64,000 nucleotides of DNA from CAZGAQ01 sp964523405 (GTDB lineage: Bacteria; Planctomycetota; Phycisphaerae; UBA1845; Fen-1342): contig CAZGAQ010000007.1 in NCBI GenBank assembly GCA_964523405.1, forward strand, positions 62,001-126,000. Direction: 5' to 3'. The notes beneath the pieces were generated by a model that was not told the origin of the DNA, did not search any database, and saw nothing but the letters and a program-made list of their open reading frames with translations. The stretch's first letter is position 1, and each line of letters opens with the position of its first letter. Made by a program: the position numbers and the translations under genes. This document shows, piece by piece, positions 47,250 to 58,301 of the stretch.

Positions 47250-48179
47250 GTGGAGAACCGCGTCATCACAATTCTGGGCTGCACGGCATCCGGCAAGGGC
47301 ACTCTGGCCCGGGCCCTGGCCCGCCAAATCGGGGCGGAGATCGTTAGTCTCGATTCCATGAAGATTTACCGCGGCATGGATATCGGCACGGCCAAGCCCT
47401 CCCGCGAAGACCGCGCCGCCATCCCCCACCACCTGATCGACATCGCCGACCCCTGGGATTTCTTCAGCGTCGCCCGCTTCGTGACCGCCGCCGACGCCGC
47501 TGTCGCCGAGATTCACCAGCGCGGGCGTCCGGTGATCGCCGTGGGCGGAACGCTCCTCTACCTCAAGTGCTGGTATGTTGGGCTGTTCGAAGGGCCGTCG
47601 GCTGACCCTGCCATCCGGGCGGAGATCCGGCAGCGCGCGGAAGCTGAGGGACTCGCCGTCCTGCACGCGGAACTGGCCCGAGTCGACCCGGACGCGGCAG
47701 GACGCATCCACCGCAACGATCTCCGCCGCATCGAGCGGGCCTTGGAGGTGTATCGCCTGACGGGACGCCCCATCACGGCCCTGCAGCAGGAATGGGCCGG
47801 CACCGGGCCGCGCCGCTCAGACTGGCGCTGGACCCTCATCGGCCTGCAGCGTTCGCGTGAGGACGGCAATCGGCGGACGAATCTGCGGGTGAAGAAGATG
47901 CTGGCCGCCGGTCTGGTGGACGAAGCGCGCCGACTGTGGCGCGACCCGCGCGGTCTCGGCGAACAGGCGCGGCATGCGGTCGGCTATGCCGAGCTGTTCG
48001 CCCACTTCGCCGGGCGCGGCACTCTGGACGAGGCCGTCGAGCGGATCAAGATCAACACGCGGCGGCTGGCAAAGCACCAGCGGACGTGGCTCAAACCGCT
48101 CCCTGGAGTGAACTGGATCGAGGCTGAAGGCGTTGAGGATACACAAACCCTGCTGCCGGCCGCGCTGGAGCGGCTCTAG
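47250..48179 (+). CDS. miaA: tRNA dimethylallyltransferase MiaA
   Basis: Adds a dimethylallyl group to A37 of tRNAs that read codons starting with U; 309 residues, cytoplasmic. The P-loop is GCTASGKGTLA at 10-20. The catalytic base Asp35 lies in LDSMKIYRGMDIGTAKP. HHLIDI and GGTLLYLKCWYVG follow in the right order, and RIERALEVYRLTGRP and the C-terminal ARHAVGYAE complete the family set. The normal Ser/Thr after the P-loop lysine is Gly17, with Thr18 next. The GTG at 47250 has GAGG seven bases upstream. It ends three bases from the convergent DUF2891 gene. Function is well supported; the P-loop variation is noted as a finding. Confidence 0.93.
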   Translation: MENRVITILGCTASGKGTLARALARQIGAEIVSLDSMKIYRGMDIGTAKPSREDRAAIPHHLIDIADPWDFFSVARFVTAADAAVAEIHQRGRPVIAVGGTLLYLKCWYVGLFEGPSADPAIRAEIRQRAEAEGLAVLHAELARVDPDAAGRIHRNDLRRIERALEVYRLTGRPITALQQEWAGTGPRRSDWRWTLIGLQRSREDGNRRTNLRVKKMLAAGLVDEARRLWRDPRGLGEQARHAVGYAELFAHFAGRGTLDEAVERIKINTRRLAKHQRTWLKPLPGVNWIEAEGVEDTQTLLPAALERL

Positions 48180-48182
48180 CGC

Positions 48183-49262
48183 TCACAGCCCCCGTCGGGT
48201 CACCAAATACACCGCGAAGCTGCCCAGCCAGTGGCCGCCTTCGTAGTGCTCGCCAGTGACAGCCGCGAGACCAGCCTGGCGATGCTCCCCCGCTGCCGCC
48301 CGGAGCGCACCGCGCCGCGCGTCGTCCTGCGGCAGACCGGCCGCGATACCTTCCAGCATCCAGGCGCGTGACAGACTGAGGCCATCCAGGTGCACGAGTT
48401 GCGGGTCGGCGCGGTCGGTCACGTCCGGCGGGCGAAGCCAGGCCGCCGTGCCGTCCTGTGGAATCTCCGGCAAAAATGCGGTGAGCCAGGTGGCGAATTC
48501 CGCGGGAGCCAAGATGCGCCGCATCACGTCCGCTTCGGCCAGGATTGGCGACAGGAACGCCTGCCCATCCGGTTCGAATGCCAGGTTCGCCCCGCGGTCA
48601 CGGCCGTAGTACGCGCGGGCCCGCGCGCTCACCAGGGCAATCATCTCTTGGTCGCCCCGGATGCGGGCCCAGTCCAGCACCAGTCCTAGCGCAAACGCCG
48701 TCTGCGTATGTTCGCCGGTGCGCACCGGGTACGAGAGCTTCGGCAACCACTGCCGCAGGCGCGCGGCCGCCTCGGCTTCCAGCGGTTCCAGCGCCGCCGC
48801 CCAGCGCCGCGCCTGTGGATCGTCCCACTCGCGCAGCTCCGCGCAGAGCTGCAGCAGCCACGCCAGGCCATAGGGCCGCTCAAATGTCTCCCGGCCCTTC
48901 ACCCGCAAGTACGCCAGTTCCGCCGCCACTTTCGCGTCGGTGAAACCCTCCGCCAGTACCGCCCGTGCCTTGGCCGCAAACGGCGCGTCCGGGTACATCC
49001 GCACCAGGCGCGCGAGCAGCCAATGGCCATGCACCGCCGAGTGCCAGTCGAAGCAGCCGCAGAAGATCGGAGTCAACTGCCGCGGAGGCTGGGCATCCTC
49101 GTCCCGATTCAGGACATGGGCAATCTTGTTCGGGTACTCGCGGGGGATACAGGCCAAGGCGAGGTCGGCAAAGCGGGTCGCGGCCGCCAGATCGAAATCC
49201 GCGCCCGGCGGGGCAGACGGCGCGCCCGCCGTCAGGACTAACGTCACGAGCAATGTGGACAT
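48183..49262 (-). CDS. DUF2891 family protein, exported
   Basis: A 359-residue protein of the DUF2891 family, whose biochemical role is unknown. An N-terminal signal peptide of about 15 residues suggests the periplasm. The family signature FCGCFDWHSAVHGHWLLARL appears near residues 67-86, with the conserved His and Trp that look like an active or binding site. The fold is expected to be an alpha/alpha toroid. GLSLSRAWMLEGIA and HWLGSFAVYL mark the C-terminal end. The ATG at 49262 has GGGAGG upstream. It is divergent from the 49448 gene. A sugar-related enzyme is possible, because alpha/alpha toroids often act on glycans, but nothing here shows it. Confidence 0.82.
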   Translation of the reverse strand: MSTLLVTLVLTAGAPSAPPGADFDLAAATRFADLALACIPREYPNKIAHVLNRDEDAQPPRQLTPIFCGCFDWHSAVHGHWLLARLVRMYPDAPFAAKARAVLAEGFTDAKVAAELAYLRVKGRETFERPYGLAWLLQLCAELREWDDPQARRWAAALEPLEAEAAARLRQWLPKLSYPVRTGEHTQTAFALGLVLDWARIRGDQEMIALVSARARAYYGRDRGANLAFEPDGQAFLSPILAEADVMRRILAPAEFATWLTAFLPEIPQDGTAAWLRPPDVTDRADPQLVHLDGLSLSRAWMLEGIAAGLPQDDARRGALRAAAGEHRQAGLAAVTGEHYEGGHWLGSFAVYLVTRRGL

Positions 49263-49447
49263 CGTGGGCCTCCCAAAAGCGCGGCCATCGTAGCCCGCTC
49301 CACGGCGTGCCGTCCAGCGCGGCAACGTGACAACAACCGACAAGCGCCCTCAAGAAGACCATTGTCCCCGCCGCCGACGCGCTCTATCCTGCGCAGCAGT
49401 TCGGGGTTGCGCGGCTGGTGCCGCCAGCACTACCCAGGAGAAGCGTC

Positions 49448-50524
49448 ATGCGCATGCGCCTTGCTCTGTGCCTAGCCGCTGCCGTGTGCGTCGCGGCTGG
49501 CTGGTCCGTGGCCGCCTATGCCGAAGTGGTATCCGTGCAGGGCACGGTCACCTCCACGATCTACACGACGCTCAGCGGCGTTCCCGGCACGCCGGTGACA
49601 CATACCGAGTCCTACCCCGGGACGCAGGACACGCTCCCCATCCAGGTCGTCACGCGCGTGGTCGACCCCAACGAGCGTGCGGCCGCCTTGATCGCCGCCC
49701 AGTTCGCCGACCCGCGCACCGCCACGGGGCCCGATCCGGACGAGTTTGCGATCGACTTCGCCCTCAGCACACTCGATTCGAACGTCTTCGACACCGGGCA
49801 AGGCACGGCCGAGGAGGTGCGGGTCATCCGCTTTACCCCCGCGGAGTTGGGCACCGCCGCTGGCGAGACGGTGAAAATCGCCGGGCGCATGTACCTGGAT
49901 GGCGCTTTGTCGGTATTCGCGGGCACACAGACCACGGACCTGACGCACGTGTCGGTGGCACTGCACGTGACGATCACTTCCGAGCTGCAGGGCCAGCAGG
50001 CGCAGACCGTCTTCTCCGGTTCGTTCACCGCTACGGGCGGCCCGAATCGGAGCGTCACGCTCTCGGCGGCTGGAGATCTCCCGACGACCGGCGTATTCGA
50101 CGCCGACTTGAGCGCGGTGGATCCGCAGCTCAGCGTGTTCCGCGTTTTCGTCTTCCCGAGCATGCAGCTCAGCTACACATTCGATGCCATTGTCGACCAG
50201 CCGCTGACCCTCCGCGCCAAGGTCACGATTGACGGCGCGAACATCGGCGGGCAATCCGGCGTCGCCGCCGTCATCGGCACGCCGCTCAGCGCGCTGCAGG
50301 ACGTGATCACCGCCACACAGGGGCAGCAGACGGCCGCCAAGATGAGCACCGCGTTGGCCCAGGAACGCGCCAAACCGACGGGCACCGACGCTTTCGCGGC
50401 TCTCAACGCGAGCACCACGCCGTTCCTTTCCTGGTGTGGCCTGTTGGGCTTCGAATCCCTGCTGGGTCTCGTGGGCTTGTTGGGCCTGAAGTTCGGTTAT
50501 CGCCGCGTGCACCGGTCGCGCTAG
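49448..50524 (+). CDS. Secreted protein with C-terminal anchor-like tail
   Basis: A 358-residue exported protein of unknown function. The signal peptide covers residues 1-25 (ends AYAE). Residues 30-310 are strand-rich with no known motif. The end has a cysteine (FLSWCG) followed by the hydrophobic FESLLGLVGLLGLKFG and a basic tail (YRRVHRSR). This is the tripartite form of a C-terminal sorting signal, and the GLKxG-plus-basic ending resembles that of the 1172-residue protein at 17503. The ATG at 49448 has AGGAG seven bases upstream. The MacB-like permease follows 57 bases later and could be co-transcribed. I cannot name a function. Confidence 0.7.
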   Translation: MRMRLALCLAAAVCVAAGWSVAAYAEVVSVQGTVTSTIYTTLSGVPGTPVTHTESYPGTQDTLPIQVVTRVVDPNERAAALIAAQFADPRTATGPDPDEFAIDFALSTLDSNVFDTGQGTAEEVRVIRFTPAELGTAAGETVKIAGRMYLDGALSVFAGTQTTDLTHVSVALHVTITSELQGQQAQTVFSGSFTATGGPNRSVTLSAAGDLPTTGVFDADLSAVDPQLSVFRVFVFPSMQLSYTFDAIVDQPLTLRAKVTIDGANIGGQSGVAAVIGTPLSALQDVITATQGQQTAAKMSTALAQERAKPTGTDAFAALNASTTPFLSWCGLLGFESLLGLVGLLGLKFGYRRVHRSR

Positions 50525-50581
50525 CCACGTGGAGCGCAAGCACGCGGCAAATCCGGACGGTGTCTCTCACATAGGAAACTG

Positions 50582-51805
50582 ATGTTCTACTTGCGGCTCA
50601 TCATCACCTCGTTGCGGAGCCTCGACTCCCACTTTCTCCGTTCGCTGCTGGCCACGCTGGGGGTGCTGATCGGCGTCTCGTCGGTCGTGGCGTGCATGTC
50701 CATCCTCGAAGGGGCCCAGCAGGATATCTTCAACCGCTTCAAGTCGATGGGCTCCAACGTCCTGTACGTGTTTCCCGAGACCGCGCACGTCGAGGGACGC
50801 TCGGTCGGCTCGGCGCAGACGCTCGAGTTGCCCGATATTGACGAACTCCTGCGCGAATTGCCCAACGAAATCGACCGCATCGCGCCCGAGGCGATCGGCA
50901 TGGCCAACATCAAGCGCTTCCAGAAGTCCGGCGAGTTCACGCTGGTGGCCACGTCCGAGGCGTATTTCGAGATCAACGATTTCAAGGCCACGCACGGGCG
51001 CGTCTTCAACAAGGGCGAGTCGGACAGCCCCGACGCCGCCGTCGTACTGCTGGGCGCGAAGGTCGGCGAAAAGCTCTTCGGCGGCGCCGATCCCGTCGGC
51101 CAGACGATCAAGCTCGGGGGCAACACCTATCGCGTCATCGGCACGCTCGAGAAGAAGGGGAGTCTGGGCTTCATGAACGCCGACGACTCCGTGTTCGTGC
51201 CGATCAAGGCCGGTCTGAAGCGTTTCTTCAACCGCAAGTGGCTCAACCGCCTGACGATCGCCGCCAAGGACGCGAGCAAGCTCGATGAGTTGCAGAAGGG
51301 CGTGCAGCGCGTGCTGCGCAAAGCCCACAAGATCCCTGTCGGCCAGAAGGATGACTTCGGCATCTTCAATCAGGAGGAGGCCCTGCAGAACATCACCGGC
51401 GCGATGTTCGTGTTCAAGGTGGTCTTCTACAGCATCGCGGGGATCAGCCTTGTCGTGGGTGGCATCGGCATCATGAACATCATGCTGGTCTCGGTCACCG
51501 AGCGGACGCGCGAGATCGGCGTCCGCATGGCCGTCGGCGCCCGGCGCAGCGACATCCTCCTGCAGTTCCTGGTGGAGGCCCTCGTGATCAGCTTCGTCGG
51601 CGGCGCGCTGGGGTTGCTACTGGGCACGATGTTCGCGGACGTCATGCAAAACGTTCTCAAGCAGATGAACTTCAAGACGGCCATCAACTCCACCGTGATC
51701 GCTGCCTCCCTGCTGACCTCCACGCTCGTGGGGGTTTTCAGCGGACTGTACCCGGCGTTCAAGGCCAGCCGCCTCGACCCCGTGGAAGCGCTGCGGTACG
51801 AGTGA
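50582..51805 (+). CDS. MacB-like ABC transporter permease
   Basis: A 407-residue inner-membrane permease of the MacB/FtsX type. One helix near residues 20-42 precedes a periplasmic domain of the MacB_PCD type (residues 45-260), then the FtsX core with three helices at about 283-308, 330-355 and 372-392. The segment GIGIMNIMLVSVTERTREIG near 304-323, the GARRSDILLQFLVEAL coupling helix and the ending AFKASRLDPVEALRYE are typical. No ATP-binding protein or adaptor gene is adjacent, which is unusual because these are normally neighbours. The ATG at 50582 has AGGAAA upstream. It may export a peptide or lipoprotein, or act as a mechanical coupling protein. Confidence 0.88.
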   Translation: MFYLRLIITSLRSLDSHFLRSLLATLGVLIGVSSVVACMSILEGAQQDIFNRFKSMGSNVLYVFPETAHVEGRSVGSAQTLELPDIDELLRELPNEIDRIAPEAIGMANIKRFQKSGEFTLVATSEAYFEINDFKATHGRVFNKGESDSPDAAVVLLGAKVGEKLFGGADPVGQTIKLGGNTYRVIGTLEKKGSLGFMNADDSVFVPIKAGLKRFFNRKWLNRLTIAAKDASKLDELQKGVQRVLRKAHKIPVGQKDDFGIFNQEEALQNITGAMFVFKVVFYSIAGISLVVGGIGIMNIMLVSVTERTREIGVRMAVGARRSDILLQFLVEALVISFVGGALGLLLGTMFADVMQNVLKQMNFKTAINSTVIAASLLTSTLVGVFSGLYPAFKASRLDPVEALRYE

Positions 51806-51850
51806 GTCCGCCCCCCCCGCCCCGTGCGCTGCGCCGCCGGATCATCAAGC

Positions 51851-51876
51851 GGGCGCCGGCCCCAAGGCCGACGCCC
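51851..51876. terminator. 11-bp hairpin after the permease gene
   Basis: Bases 51851-51861 pair with 51866-51876 with one mismatch and a four-base loop, 45 bases after the permease stop. There is no T tract, so it may be a factor-dependent or repeat-type terminator. Confidence 0.5.
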
Positions 51877-52334
51877 GTCGTGAGATGGAGTCGCCTCCGC
51901 GCGTGCCGGTGGAAGCGATTTGCCGCTGGAACCCTACTAACAGGTGGGTGGCCGGCGCTGCCCCGACCTAGCGCTCAAAGGCGCTGCCGACGGGGTTGAG
52001 ATCGTCCAGGCCTCCCTGGGTTCAGCGTAACGGTTCCGCGCAAATGGTTGCTTCCGGATCGTACACCGCAGGGGCTGACCCCAGTGTCCGTGCCCCAAGT
52101 ATACCTGAACCAGCGCCCGAGCGCGCGCGGAAACTCCAGAAGTTTTCTTCGTGCGCGGCGCGCGCGCCAGCCCTCTCTTAACCCGCCACAAACGCTCAGC
52201 TTAAGCATGTGGCGCACCGGCCCGTGTCCCGCCACCACGGCGCGCGAACGATCTGGAATCCCGCGACCGCTTCCGGGATAATCCTCGGCTTTGGGTGCGG
52301 TCGGGGGGAGCGCCGCTTCGGCTCCGAGGATTGC
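51877..52334. other. Long leader region upstream of the KimA-like gene
   Basis: I see no gene. A nested hairpin at 51961-51995 combines CCCCG/CGGGG with AGCGC/GCGCT. I looked for the ydaO-type c-di-AMP riboswitch that controls kimA in Bacillus and could not recognise its conserved elements. Confidence 0.45.
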
Positions 52335-54392
52335 GTGTCGAAGTCATCCGAGAATCGCAGTCGCCTGCCGCGCTCGACGATCGAGCGCGTGCGCGCCGCG
52401 CTCATTGGCCATGCGAAGGACTTTCGCGCGCCCGACGCGCGTCATAAGCTCTCCCTGATCGCCGTCCTGGCCTGGGTCGGGTTGGGCGCCGACGGGCTGT
52501 CGTCGTCAGCCTACGGTCCCGACGAGTCGTTTCGCGCGCTCGGGCAGCACACCTATCTGGCCATCTTCCTCGCGCTGGCCACGGCGATCACCATTCTGGT
52601 GATCTCGCGTTGCTACACGCGGATCATCGAACACTTCCCGCACGGCGGCGGTGGCTACGTCGTCGCGACGACGCTGCTGGGCAGCTACGCGGGCGTAACG
52701 TCCGGCGCCGCGCTGCTCGTCGACTACGTGCTGACCATCACCGCGTCCATCGCCGGTGGCGGCAACGCCGTCTTCAGCCTGCTGCCGGAGAGCTGGCAGC
52801 CATACAAGCTTCCGGTCGAGTACCTCGCGATCGTCGCGCTCATTCTCGTAAACCTGCGCGGCGTGAAGGAGTCGGTCACCGCGCTGGTCCCCATCTTCCT
52901 CGTCTTCCTGGTCACGCACGCCCTGCTCATCGGCCTGGGCATCTTCCAGCACGTCGATCAGGTCCCCGTCGTCGCGCGGGACGTGCAATCCGGGCTGGCC
53001 CGCGGGCTGCACGATCTGGGCCCCTGGAAACTCCTCGGCATCTTCTTCTTGGCCTATTCCATGGGCGGCGGCACGTACACCGGCATTGAAGCCGTCTCCA
53101 ACGGCTTAGCAATTCTGCGCGACCCAAAGGTGGAGACCGGCAAGCGCACCATGAACTACATGGCCGTCTCGCTCGCCGTTACCGCCGCGGGTCTGATGGT
53201 CTGCTACATGCTCTTCCGCGTGCAACCGGTCCCGCACCAAACCCTGAACGCCGTGCTGGTCGGCGCGCTGGCCGGAGATTTCCGACCCGGCGGAATACCC
53301 ATCGGCCCGCTGTTCGTGATTGTGACCATGGGGGTCGAAGCCGTCCTCCTGCTGGTGGCGGCCCAGACAGGCTTCATCGACGGTCCGCGCGTCATGGCGA
53401 ATATGGCGGCCGACTCGTGGTTGCCCCACCGCTTCGCCGGGCTCTCCGACCGGCTAACCATGCAGAATGGAATTGTGCTAATGGGGGCCGCGGCGATGCT
53501 GATCCTCGCCAACACGCGCGGCGACATCGGCACGCTGCTGGTCATGTACAGCCTGAACGTGTTCCTGACGTTTACCCTGTCCCAACTGGGCATGCTGCGG
53601 TTCTGGGCCCGCGGGAAGAAATGGCTCGCAAGCCTTTGGCAGAAGGACATGCTGGTGCATCTGGTCGGCTTCGTACTCTGCGCCGGCATCCTGATCATCA
53701 TGGTGTGCGAGAAGTTCACCGAGGGCGCATGGATGACCGTACTGATCACTAGCACGCTCGTTGCCCTGTGCATCGGCATTCGTCAGCACTACCGCAAAGT
53801 CGCCGAACTCGTGCGTGCCCTGGACCGGCAGTTCGACAAGTTGCCGCACATGCTCAAGGCCACGACGCCCGCGCCCGACTTCGACCCCAAGAAGCCCACC
53901 GCCATCGTCCTGGTGGGCGGCTACGGCGGCCTGGGCATTCACATCTTCTTCAGCAACATGCGGCTGTTCCCCAATACGTTCCACAATTTCGTCTTCGCGT
54001 CCGTGGGGAACGTCGACTCCGAGTTCTTCAAGGACGAGCAGCACGTTGCAACCGTGGAGACGCGCACGCGCGACATGCTGCAGCGCTACGTCGACCTGGC
54101 CGCCCAGGCCGGCAAGCCCGCCCAGAGCGCCTTTCGCATCGGCACCGACGTGACCGCGCAGGCCTCCGAGTTGTGCATGGAAGTCTTCCGCAAGTACCCC
54201 CAGTCCGTCGTCTTCGCCGGCACCCTCGTGTTCGAACGCCCGCACTGGTTTGACCGCATCCTCCACAACGAGACGGCCTACGCCATCCAGCGGCGCCTCA
54301 AGTTCGGCGGCGTGCCGATGGTCATTCTGCCCCTGCTCATCCGCGACCCCAAGCACCTCCCGAAACCCATACTGCCCCCCGCCAGACGCTGA
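52335..54392 (+). CDS. KimA/KUP-like potassium or amino-acid transporter (APC superfamily)
   Basis: A 685-residue membrane transporter. The first helix carries LAWVGLGADGLSSSAYGPDE (near 47-66), the usual KimA/APC opening, and HFPHGGGGYVVA follows as in YdaO/KimA, where Bacillus has YPQGGGAYIVS. Twelve helices run to about residue 500. A cytoplasmic domain follows, with GGYGGLGIHI and an ending FERPHWFDRILHNETAYAIQ that aligns by eye with the KimA C-terminus (KKRWHTILHNQSAF). KimA imports potassium with protons. Other APC members import amino acids, so the substrate is not certain. The GTG at 52335 has GAGGA upstream; the frame also opens at 52209 with a poor site. It is convergent with the 54419 gene. 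Confidence 0.8.
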   Translation: MSKSSENRSRLPRSTIERVRAALIGHAKDFRAPDARHKLSLIAVLAWVGLGADGLSSSAYGPDESFRALGQHTYLAIFLALATAITILVISRCYTRIIEHFPHGGGGYVVATTLLGSYAGVTSGAALLVDYVLTITASIAGGGNAVFSLLPESWQPYKLPVEYLAIVALILVNLRGVKESVTALVPIFLVFLVTHALLIGLGIFQHVDQVPVVARDVQSGLARGLHDLGPWKLLGIFFLAYSMGGGTYTGIEAVSNGLAILRDPKVETGKRTMNYMAVSLAVTAAGLMVCYMLFRVQPVPHQTLNAVLVGALAGDFRPGGIPIGPLFVIVTMGVEAVLLLVAAQTGFIDGPRVMANMAADSWLPHRFAGLSDRLTMQNGIVLMGAAAMLILANTRGDIGTLLVMYSLNVFLTFTLSQLGMLRFWARGKKWLASLWQKDMLVHLVGFVLCAGILIIMVCEKFTEGAWMTVLITSTLVALCIGIRQHYRKVAELVRALDRQFDKLPHMLKATTPAPDFDPKKPTAIVLVGGYGGLGIHIFFSNMRLFPNTFHNFVFASVGNVDSEFFKDEQHVATVETRTRDMLQRYVDLAAQAGKPAQSAFRIGTDVTAQASELCMEVFRKYPQSVVFAGTLVFERPHWFDRILHNETAYAIQRRLKFGGVPMVILPLLIRDPKHLPKPILPPARR

Positions 54393-54418
54393 TTCCGCGC
54401 CCGCCTACCTCGCGGCCG

Positions 54419-56356
54419 TCAGGGGGGTTCGCTCGGCACCGTCCGCCGCGCGGCATCGTCCGCCGCCCGTACCAGCTTCTCCTTCACACCGGCCGGCAAT
54501 TCTGCTTCCGCCAGCCGTTGTCGCAGCGCCGGCCCGCCCGCTGCAATCACCACGCCGAAATGCTCCCACCCCGGCCGGCCGCGCTCCAGCATCGCCAGGT
54601 CCCCCACATCCAATCCTGCCGGCCAGTTCCCGCTCCGCCCCACGCGCGCATCCAAGCTCGCCAGGGTCGTATATGCCAGCGCCCGCACCCACCGCTCCTG
54701 CTCCCGCGCCTCCCGCCAGAGCTCCAGTTGCGGCCGCGCCGACTCATCGCCCGCCACCGCCACGATCAACATCCCCGCCGTTAGCGCTGCTCCCTCCGGC
54801 CGTCGCTGCCCCGGCCGCAGCAGCCCCCGTACGCGCGGGGTACACCCCAGTCGCGTCGCTCGCCAGCGCGTCAACACGCCATTCAGCGCGGGCCACCCCC
54901 GCGCCAACTCCCCGAGCAGTTCCTGCTCAATCTGCCGCTCCACCGTCACCGCCCGGTAGACCAGCTCTGGCGGCTCCGGATAGGGCTCCCGCAGGACCGG
55001 CGTTTCGCCCGGCCGTAGCCAGTGCTGCGCGGCCGCGATTTCCGCCGCCGTGACCTCGCGTGGATCGCGATCCGAGATATTCCCGAATCGCCGCCCCCGC
55101 AGCCGCGCCAGCGCCCACGTCAGCCGCTGCTGCTCGACCGCGCTCGCCAGCGGCAGCTGCTCGCCCAGCAGTGCTGCGATCCGCTCCAGCTCGCCGGTCG
55201 CCTGTGGCGCCCGCTCCTGGAGAACCAGCCCCGCCGCCGCGCGCGCCGACGCCGTTCCCCGCTGCGCCACCCGCGCGAGCAGTTCGCTCGGCCGACGCAC
55301 CTCGTTCGGGTCAAACTGCAGCGACGCATCCCGCGGCCGCCCCAGCGCGAACAACTCGGCCCCCAGGGCGCTGCCCGTCTCCTGTCCCAGCCAGTCCCAA
55401 CTGCCCCAGTACGCCTCGGCCAGGCGTTCGAAGACCGGGTTGGCTTCACTCGCGGCCAGCGCCTGCAAGCCCGTGCCGCACCGCGCCAACTCCTGTCGCG
55501 CCCGCGCCACGCACGTCTCCAGCGGCGCCCCGGCCGGAGCGGCCGTCACCTCGTGCAGGCGCGCCAGGAACAGCGCCCGGTCCAGCAGCTCGAGCCAGCG
55601 CGACACCAGTTCGTCGAGTACGTCTGCATCGCCGAGCAGCGCTCGTGCGCGCGACGCCGCGTCGCCTAGCGCCGAATCGGCCGCGCACTGCCGCAGCACG
55701 GCGAGCCATTGCGCCCCCGTCTCTCCGCGTGCCGGCCCACAGCGTGCCAACAGCTCGATCGCCGCCAGCCGATTCTCCACCGCCTGCCGTCCGCCCGCGC
55801 CGCGCGCCAGATCCGCCCGCAGCCCCGCTGCCACCGCCGGCGCCGCGCGCACCTCCGCCCCACGCAGCGCGACCAGCGCCGCGTTCAGCTCCACGGGCGT
55901 CGTGGCCGCGAAGAGCGGCGCCACCGCCTCTCCGCCCGGCCCCGACCGCGCGCCCTTGGCGCTTTGCGGGGTCCCCGCGGGCACCGCGCGATGATGGATG
56001 GCATAGTACCGCAGCCCCGCGAAGGTCACGAGGCCGACCACCACGGCGCCGAACGCCACGAGCCCCCACACACGCCCGGGCAGGTGGCGCAGCCGCTGTC
56101 CCAACGGCAGGCGTTGCCCCGTCCGCAGGTCTGTCCAGCACTGTCGGCACAAATCCGCGTGCCGCGCCACCTCCGCGTGGCACCGCGGACACGTCCGGCT
56201 CGCCGTAACGGCCTGTGCCGCAGCCTCCACCACCGCCCGCGGCAACGGCAGGTTGAACATCCGGTCACACGTTGGGCACAGCATGCGCTGTCCGGCGCGC
56301 GTGTCGGGCGCGACGACGATATCCTTGCAGTGCGGGCAGCGGACCTTCAGCGGCAT
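54419..56356 (-). CDS. Zinc-ribbon membrane protein, unknown function
   Basis: A 645-residue protein. Two zinc ribbons sit at the N-terminus: Cys7, Cys10, Cys27, Cys30 and then Cys56, Cys59, Cys70, Cys73. One membrane helix follows at about 96-119. The remaining 520 residues are Ala/Leu/Arg-rich and helical, possibly HEAT-like, and would lie outside the membrane. I cannot name the family. The ATG at 56356 has GGGAG six bases upstream; an ATG two codons earlier is less likely. The gene lies 157 bases downstream of aspS on the same strand and is convergent with the KimA-like gene. Such proteins are common in planctomycetes without known role. Confidence 0.7.
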   Translation of the reverse strand: MPLKVRCPHCKDIVVAPDTRAGQRMLCPTCDRMFNLPLPRAVVEAAAQAVTASRTCPRCHAEVARHADLCRQCWTDLRTGQRLPLGQRLRHLPGRVWGLVAFGAVVVGLVTFAGLRYYAIHHRAVPAGTPQSAKGARSGPGGEAVAPLFAATTPVELNAALVALRGAEVRAAPAVAAGLRADLARGAGGRQAVENRLAAIELLARCGPARGETGAQWLAVLRQCAADSALGDAASRARALLGDADVLDELVSRWLELLDRALFLARLHEVTAAPAGAPLETCVARARQELARCGTGLQALAASEANPVFERLAEAYWGSWDWLGQETGSALGAELFALGRPRDASLQFDPNEVRRPSELLARVAQRGTASARAAAGLVLQERAPQATGELERIAALLGEQLPLASAVEQQRLTWALARLRGRRFGNISDRDPREVTAAEIAAAQHWLRPGETPVLREPYPEPPELVYRAVTVERQIEQELLGELARGWPALNGVLTRWRATRLGCTPRVRGLLRPGQRRPEGAALTAGMLIVAVAGDESARPQLELWREAREQERWVRALAYTTLASLDARVGRSGNWPAGLDVGDLAMLERGRPGWEHFGVVIAAGGPALRQRLAEAELPAGVKEKLVRAADDAARRTVPSEPP

Positions 56357-56513
56357 GCACATCTCCCGAGGCAACCCCGGGTCCGCACGAAGCCTCCCGT
56401 CCCCGTGCGCCACGCCCACGTTGTAGTTCCCGGCGCGCTCGGGGGCAAGCGCCGGCGACGCCCCGCCGTAGCGCCGCCGCCATGCGCCGCCGGCCTGCCG
56501 GCCGCGCCGCCGC

Positions 56514-58301
<1,788 letters not shown>

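Noticed and set aside
52048..52140. Possible c-di-AMP riboswitch upstream of the KimA-like gene
   Set aside because: I could not match the conserved ydaO sequence blocks; only generic GC-rich stems are present.
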